Shown here in pieces: positions 60,038 through 64,000 of a stretch of DNA of 64,000 nt. The notes beneath the pieces are model-generated. The model made no database searches. It had not been told where the DNA came from and saw only the letters and a program-made list of their open reading frames with translations. The stretch is from CAYQDF01 sp964416175 (GTDB taxonomy: Bacteria; Chloroflexota; Anaerolineae; Anaerolineales; UBA4823), in contig CAYQDF010000006.1 in assembly GCA_964416175.1 (NCBI GenBank), forward strand, positions 1-64,000, written 5' to 3'. The translations under genes were made by a program, and so were the position numbers. The stretch's first letter is position 1, and each line of letters begins with the position of its first letter.

Positions 60038-60046
60038 ATCGTATCA
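60038..60046 (-). promoter_or_regulatory. extended -10 promoter of the pyrK-like gene
   Basis: TGATACGAT on the minus strand, 6 bases before the ATG. Confidence 0.45.
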
Positions 60047-60099
60047 CGGATCGCCAGGCCGGGCAACGCCAACCAGATGGAGTGATTCGGGCTATCGTG

Positions 60100-60105
60100 T
60101 ATAAT
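60100..60105 (+). promoter_or_regulatory. -10 box of the SPFH-selD-ggt unit
   Basis: TATAAT, 38 bases before ATG 60144, which has GGAGGAG upstream. Confidence 0.5.
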
Positions 60106-60143
60106 CGGCATCACGTGGTTTAACAACCTCCGGAGGAGAAACT

Positions 60144-61226
60144 ATGAACATCGCCAGTGTACTTCAAGGTTTCGTGGCGCTGCTGTGGGTGGCAGTGGTT
60201 GGCATGATCATCCTGGCCGTGGTGCGCGCCTCGCGTGGCTTTAAAGTCAGGCAGCTCTCTGCCACGATCCTGGCTGTCGCCGTTGCGGCAGTCATCCTGA
60301 CGTCGGTCAGCGCAGGGCTGGTCTTCATCCGCCCGGAGGAGCGCGGCGTGGTGCTCTCTGCGCTCCAGCCCAACGGAATCCGCCCCGCAGCGCTCCAGCC
60401 GGGCTTGCGCTGGATCATCCCGTACTTCGAATCGGTGGAGCGCTACCTGATCTCCCAGCAGACGTACACCATGTCGATCGCTCCTCTCGAAGGCCAGATG
60501 CAGGGAGACGATTCAGTCACTGCCCGCACGTCCGACGGGCAGGAGATCTTCATCGATGCCTCCGTGATTTACGCAGTGAACCCCGATGAGGTCGTGAAGG
60601 TGCACATCGCCTGGCAGGACCGGTATACGATGGAGCTCGTTCGCCCGCTGGCCCGCGGCGTGATCCGCGACGCAGTTTCCCAGTTCGGCGTCGAGGAAGT
60701 TGTCACCACGAAGCGCTTTGAACTACAGCAGCAGATCTACGAAAGCATGGCTGCGAAAATGGAGGCCAACGGTCTCATCCTGACCGATTTCGTCCTCCGC
60801 AACATCACCTTCTCTCCGGAGTACGCCGCCTCGGTCGAACAGAAGCAGATCGCCGAGCAGCAGGCGCAGCAGGCGGCCTTCGTCGTCGAGCAGCGCCGCC
60901 AGGAAGCGGAACAGGCGCGGCAGGTCGCCCAGGGCCAGGCGGACGCGGTCGTGATCCGGGCGCAAGGCAGCGCCGAAGCCCGCCTGATCGAAGCGGAAGC
61001 CGAGGCGAAAGCACTCCAGCTGCTGGCAGACGCCGTGCGAGAAAATCCAGAGCTGCTCACGTACCAGTACATCGCCAAGATCGCTCCGGGCATCCAGGTG
61101 ATGCTGCTGCCAAGCGACAACCAGTTCTTGTTCCCGCTGCCGACGCTGGAACCTGGAATGGGCAGCGCGATCCCTCTGCCGACTCCAGAACCCACCCCAT
61201 CCCCGACCCCGGAGGCCAATCCTTAA
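60144..61226 (+). CDS. SPFH/band 7 (prohibitin-like) membrane protein
   Basis: A 360-residue membrane-anchored scaffold protein. Two N-terminal hydrophobic helices (LWVAVVGMIILAVV and LAVAVAAVILTSVSAGLVFI) are followed by the SPFH domain (RPEERGVVLSALQPNGIRP, DGQEIFIDASVIYAV) and a long Ala/Glu/Gln-rich coiled coil. The C-terminal tail is PTPEPTPSPTPE. Prohibitin homologues organise membrane domains or proteases. The selD start lies 3 bases after its stop, so the two are probably co-transcribed. Confidence 0.9.
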   Translation: MNIASVLQGFVALLWVAVVGMIILAVVRASRGFKVRQLSATILAVAVAAVILTSVSAGLVFIRPEERGVVLSALQPNGIRPAALQPGLRWIIPYFESVERYLISQQTYTMSIAPLEGQMQGDDSVTARTSDGQEIFIDASVIYAVNPDEVVKVHIAWQDRYTMELVRPLARGVIRDAVSQFGVEEVVTTKRFELQQQIYESMAAKMEANGLILTDFVLRNITFSPEYAASVEQKQIAEQQAQQAAFVVEQRRQEAEQARQVAQGQADAVVIRAQGSAEARLIEAEAEAKALQLLADAVRENPELLTYQYIAKIAPGIQVMLLPSDNQFLFPLPTLEPGMGSAIPLPTPEPTPSPTPEANP

Positions 61227-61229
61227 GAA

Positions 61230-62294
61230 ATGTCAGAAGTTTTTCCGTCCGGACGCCAGATCCGCCTGACGACGCTGTCGAGCTGCGCGGGTTGAGCGTC
61301 GAAGTTAAGCGCTGAAGCGCTGGCGCAGGTGCTGCGCCCCATAGAGGGCATGTTTCACGCCGCGGATTTCCCGGACCTGCTGGTGGGTCTGGGAGAGCCG
61401 GACGATGCGGCTGTCTGGCGGCTGACCGACGACCGCGCCCTGGTGGTGACGACCGACTTCTTCACCCCCGTGGTGGACAACCCGTATGATTACGGGGCGA
61501 TCGCCGCCGCCAACAGCCTCTCGGACATCTACGCCATGGGCGGGAAGCCTTTCCTGGCGCTCAACGTGGCTGCCCTGCCGCCCGATCTGCCGGCAGAGAT
61601 CAGCGGCGAGATCCTGCGCGGCGGCGCCGAGAAAGCGCGGGAGGCTGGAGTTGTGATCGCCGGCGGGCACACCGTCCAGGACAAGGAGCCCAAGTACGGC
61701 CTGATCGCCCTGGGGTTCGTCGACCCCGCTCGCATGATCACCAAGCGCGGCGCAGCACCAGGCGACGTGCTCGTGCTGAGCAAGCCCCTGGGCTTCGGCA
61801 CCATCACCACCGCCCTCAAGCGCGAGCAGGCCGACCCCACCGACGTATCAGAGGCGGTCGGCTGGATGAAGCGCTTGAATAATGCGGCTTCTGAGCTGGC
61901 GGTGGATTGCGGAGTGCGCGGGGGGACGGACGTGACCGGCTTCAGCCTGCTGGGGCACGGATGGGAAATGGCCCAGTCCTCCGGAGTGGGACTGCGGTTC
62001 TCCTTTGGGAAAATCCCCTTCGTTCGCGGGGCGCGCCGCTATGCCCAGGAATGGATCTTCCCCGGCGGGACCTCCGACAACCGGCTGTATTTCAGCCCGC
62101 ACGTGCGCTTCTCGGAAGAGATCGACGAGCCCGCCCAGATGCTGCTCTTCGATGCCCAGACCAGCGGAGGTCTGCTGCTGGCGGTGCCCCCTGGGGAAGT
62201 CGAGCGCCTGTTCTCCCGCGCCGCCGAGGCCGGGCAGGTGCTATGGCAGGTGGGCGAGGTGGTGGAGGGGGATGATATCGAGGTGACAGCTTAG
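61230..62294 (+). CDS. selD: selenide, water dikinase, itself a selenoprotein (UGA at 61293)
   Basis: Makes selenophosphate from selenide and ATP for Sec-tRNA and 2-selenouridine. A start at ATG 61329 or later would lose the catalytic N-terminus. Reading from ATG 61230 through TGA 61293-61295 gives RLTTLSSCAGUASKLSAEAL, the classical SelD active site with Sec at position 22 after Cys19. The glycine-rich core follows: ANSLSDIYAMGGKPFLALNV, GGHTVQDKEPKYGL and TSGGLLLAV. 354 residues including Sec, full length. A hairpin at 61308-61321 may be the SECIS. selA, selB and the tRNA(Sec) gene are not in the window. Confidence 0.93.
61308..61321 (+). promoter_or_regulatory. candidate bacterial SECIS element of selD
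   Basis: AGCGC pairs with GCGCT around TGAA; the loop starts 18 bases after the UGA, in the normal range for bacterial SECIS hairpins. Confidence 0.45.
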
Positions 62295-62319
62295 CGATTC
62301 TTAACCCAGAGGCGCAGGC

Positions 62320-63948
62320 ATGACGCTTGAATTCACTTCTCGCCGCTCACCCGTCCTTGGCGCCCGCGGCATGGTGGCGACGTCGCAGCCCTTGGCAGTG
62401 GCTGCCGGGCTGGAGGTTCTGGCCCTGGGCGGCAACGCCGCCGACGCCGCCGCGGCGGCTGCCGCGGCCCTCAATGTCACCGAGCCGACCTCGACCGGAA
62501 TCGGGGGCGACTGCTTCGCCCTGTATTACGACTCAGCCAGCCGCCAGGTAAGCGCCCTGAACGGTTCCGGGCGCGCCCCGGCCGCCCTGACCCTGGAGCG
62601 CCTGGAGCGGGAAGGCTACCGGCAGGCGCTGCCGCCTCTTCACCCATACACGATCACCGTGCCGGGGGCCTGCGCCGGGTGGTGCGACCTGGTGGAGAGG
62701 CACGGCCGGTTCTCGATCGCAAGGGTGCTTGCGCCGGCGATCCGGCTGGCCGAGGAGGGCTTCCCGGTGGCGCCGGTCACCGCGTATTTCTGGGCGCGCG
62801 GCGCAGAACGCCAGCTGCGCCAGGCCCGGGGCGGCTCGGAGCTCACCATCGACGGGCGCGCCCCGCGCGCCGGAGAAGTCTTCCGCAACCCGGGGCTGGC
62901 CAGGACTCTGAGGGCCGTGGCCGAAGGGGGAAAAGAGGCCTTCTACCGGGGAGCGATCGCCGCCGCCATCGCGGCCATCGTCCAGGAGGCCGGCGGCTGC
63001 CTGGCTGAATCCGACCTGGCGGCCCACCACAGCACCTGGGACGAGCCGATCAGCACCACGTACCGCGGCCTGCGGATCTGGGAATGCCCGCCGAACGGGC
63101 AGGGGTTGGCCGCGCTGTTGGCGCTGAACATCCTGGAAGGCTTCGATCTGGCGGGCACGCCGCCGCTCTCGGCGGAGCGCCTGCACCTCGAGATCGAGTC
63201 CCTGCGCCTGGCGTTCGCAGACGCCCGCTGGTACGTCGCCGACCCCGCGGCGCAGCCGGCGCCTCTGGAAGACCTCCTTTCGAAAGACTACGCCGCCGTG
63301 CGCCGCAAATTGATCGACCCTGCCCGGGCGTCCCTGGATCAGGCGCGGGGAACGCCCGCCGCCGCTTCGGACACGGTGTACCTGAGCGTTGTCGACGAGG
63401 AGGGCAACGCCTGCTCTTTCATTAACAGCAACTACATGGGGTTCGGGACGGGCATCGTTCCTCCTGGCTGGGGGTTCACGCTGCAGAACCGCGGCCACAA
63501 CTTCAGCCTCGAACCGGGCCACCCCAACGCCCTGGCGCCCGGCAAGCGCCCGTATCACACCATCATCCCGGCCCTGGCGACGCGGTCCGGTGCGTCGGGC
63601 GAGGCGCTCTACGCCTGTTTTGGCGTGATGGGGGGATTCATGCAGCCCCAGGGGCACCTGCAGATAGTGGCGGCCCTGGTCGACGACGGGCTGGACCCAC
63701 AGGCCGCCCTCGACCGGCCGCGGTTCTGCATTACGGATGGGGAAGCTGGCGGGGGGGTCGCTTTAGAGGCAGGCATCCCCATCGAGACGGTGGAGCAGCT
63801 GGAGCGGATGGGTCACCCGGTGGAGGGGATCGAAGGCCATGCCCGGGCGCTGTTCGGGCGCGGGCAGGTCATCCTGCGCGACGCCGCGAGCGGCATCCTG
63901 TGGGGCGGCAGCGACCCGCGCGCGGATGGGTGCGCCATGTGCCTGTAA
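62320..63948 (+). CDS. ggt: gamma-glutamyltransferase
   Basis: Ntn-hydrolase that cleaves glutathione and other gamma-glutamyl compounds. The 542 residues hold the large-subunit motif GGNAADAAAAAAAALNVTEP followed by GIGGD. The autoprocessing/catalytic Thr352 starts the small subunit in DTVYLSVVDEEGNACSFINS. No signal peptide is visible, so it may be a cytoplasmic paralogue. It starts 25 bases after selD and is likely in the same operon. Confidence 0.93.
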   Translation: MTLEFTSRRSPVLGARGMVATSQPLAVAAGLEVLALGGNAADAAAAAAAALNVTEPTSTGIGGDCFALYYDSASRQVSALNGSGRAPAALTLERLEREGYRQALPPLHPYTITVPGACAGWCDLVERHGRFSIARVLAPAIRLAEEGFPVAPVTAYFWARGAERQLRQARGGSELTIDGRAPRAGEVFRNPGLARTLRAVAEGGKEAFYRGAIAAAIAAIVQEAGGCLAESDLAAHHSTWDEPISTTYRGLRIWECPPNGQGLAALLALNILEGFDLAGTPPLSAERLHLEIESLRLAFADARWYVADPAAQPAPLEDLLSKDYAAVRRKLIDPARASLDQARGTPAAASDTVYLSVVDEEGNACSFINSNYMGFGTGIVPPGWGFTLQNRGHNFSLEPGHPNALAPGKRPYHTIIPALATRSGASGEALYACFGVMGGFMQPQGHLQIVAALVDDGLDPQAALDRPRFCITDGEAGGGVALEAGIPIETVEQLERMGHPVEGIEGHARALFGRGQVILRDAASGILWGGSDPRADGCAMCL

Positions 63949-64000
63949 TTTTAGGATTCGCGGGCACCGACGAGCGGCTGGAGCGGTTCGCCGCTGGCGA
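63939..64000 (+). CDS. possible start of the next gene (partial)
   Basis: A GTG at 63939 overlaps the end of ggt and opens a frame to the window edge reading (M)PVILGFAGTDERLERFAAG. This resembles an N-terminus coupled to ggt, but only 20 residues are visible and no family can be named. Confidence 0.3.
   Translation, partial: MPVILGFAGTDERLERFAAG

Noticed and set aside
62533..63657. 374-codon minus-strand frame over ggt
   Set aside because: Antisense shadow with low-complexity Arg/Gly composition.

Overview
The window looks like chromosomal DNA of a GC-rich bacterium of the phylum Chloroflexota, probably Anaerolineae-like. This is inferred from gene content, not from a database match: an NBR1-Ig-like protein with a Pro/Thr linker, a DUF5667-type membrane protein with a long Thr-Pro tail beside an ECF sigma factor, a coproporphyrin-type haem cluster, and selenocysteine use. 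I see no phage, insertion sequence, CRISPR array, rRNA or tRNA gene.

Layout. 1-3.8 kb: tail of a phosphodiesterase/phosphatase-family gene, a LysM-M23 peptidase, and an ECF sigma factor with its DUF5667 partner. 4.2-8.4 kb: glutamate dehydrogenase, gatB and a sugar nucleotidyltransferase. 8.5-15.3 kb: SIMPL protein, two membrane proteins (one with a DnaA-box array upstream), HAD phosphatase, moaA, DinB-like protein, YbaK deacylase and corA. 15.4-26.1 kb: a ten-gene haem operon (hemQ, ferrochelatase, hemA, hemC, hemD, hemB, a radical SAM/SPASM gene, hemE, hemY, hemL) with overlaps or very short gaps. It encodes the route from glutamyl-tRNA to haem by the coproporphyrin branch.

26.2-38.5 kb: a secreted malectin/SGNH protein with a near-identical internal duplication, an orphan corrinoid protein, an NBR1-Ig protein, a flavin disulfide oxidoreductase, a membrane-anchored SpoIIE phosphatase, a probable small RNA and a secreted subtilase. 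38.6-44.2 kb: an SbcC-type ATPase, a phenylalanine hydroxylase preceded by a tyrosine-rich leader peptide and an intrinsic terminator, and the nitrite reductase pair nrfHA. 44.3-50.2 kb: a polyphosphate block of two PPK2 genes, ppk1 and an HTH/Ppx-like/CHAD fusion. 50.2-56.6 kb (minus strand): metallophosphoesterase, phosphoribosyltransferase, priA, a CNNM/CBS protein and a Memo-family protein. 56.7-64 kb: a SelW-like selenoprotein with in-frame UGA, a hypothetical gene, dtd, a PyrD/PyrK-like pair, an SPFH protein, selD (itself read through UGA) and gamma-glutamyltransferase.

The strongest candidate for an undescribed system is the phenylalanine hydroxylase leader at 41331-41587. A sigma-70-type promoter drives a 33-codon peptide with six Tyr codons in twelve, followed by a hairpin and a T-tailed terminator directly before an enzyme that makes tyrosine. 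This has the layout of ribosome-mediated attenuation. Other notable points are two UGA-containing selenoproteins that ordinary gene calling truncates or misses, a ~110-nt transcript with its own promoter and terminator, and several genes whose extended -10 box lies only 6-11 bases before the start codon, which suggests leaderless mRNAs.
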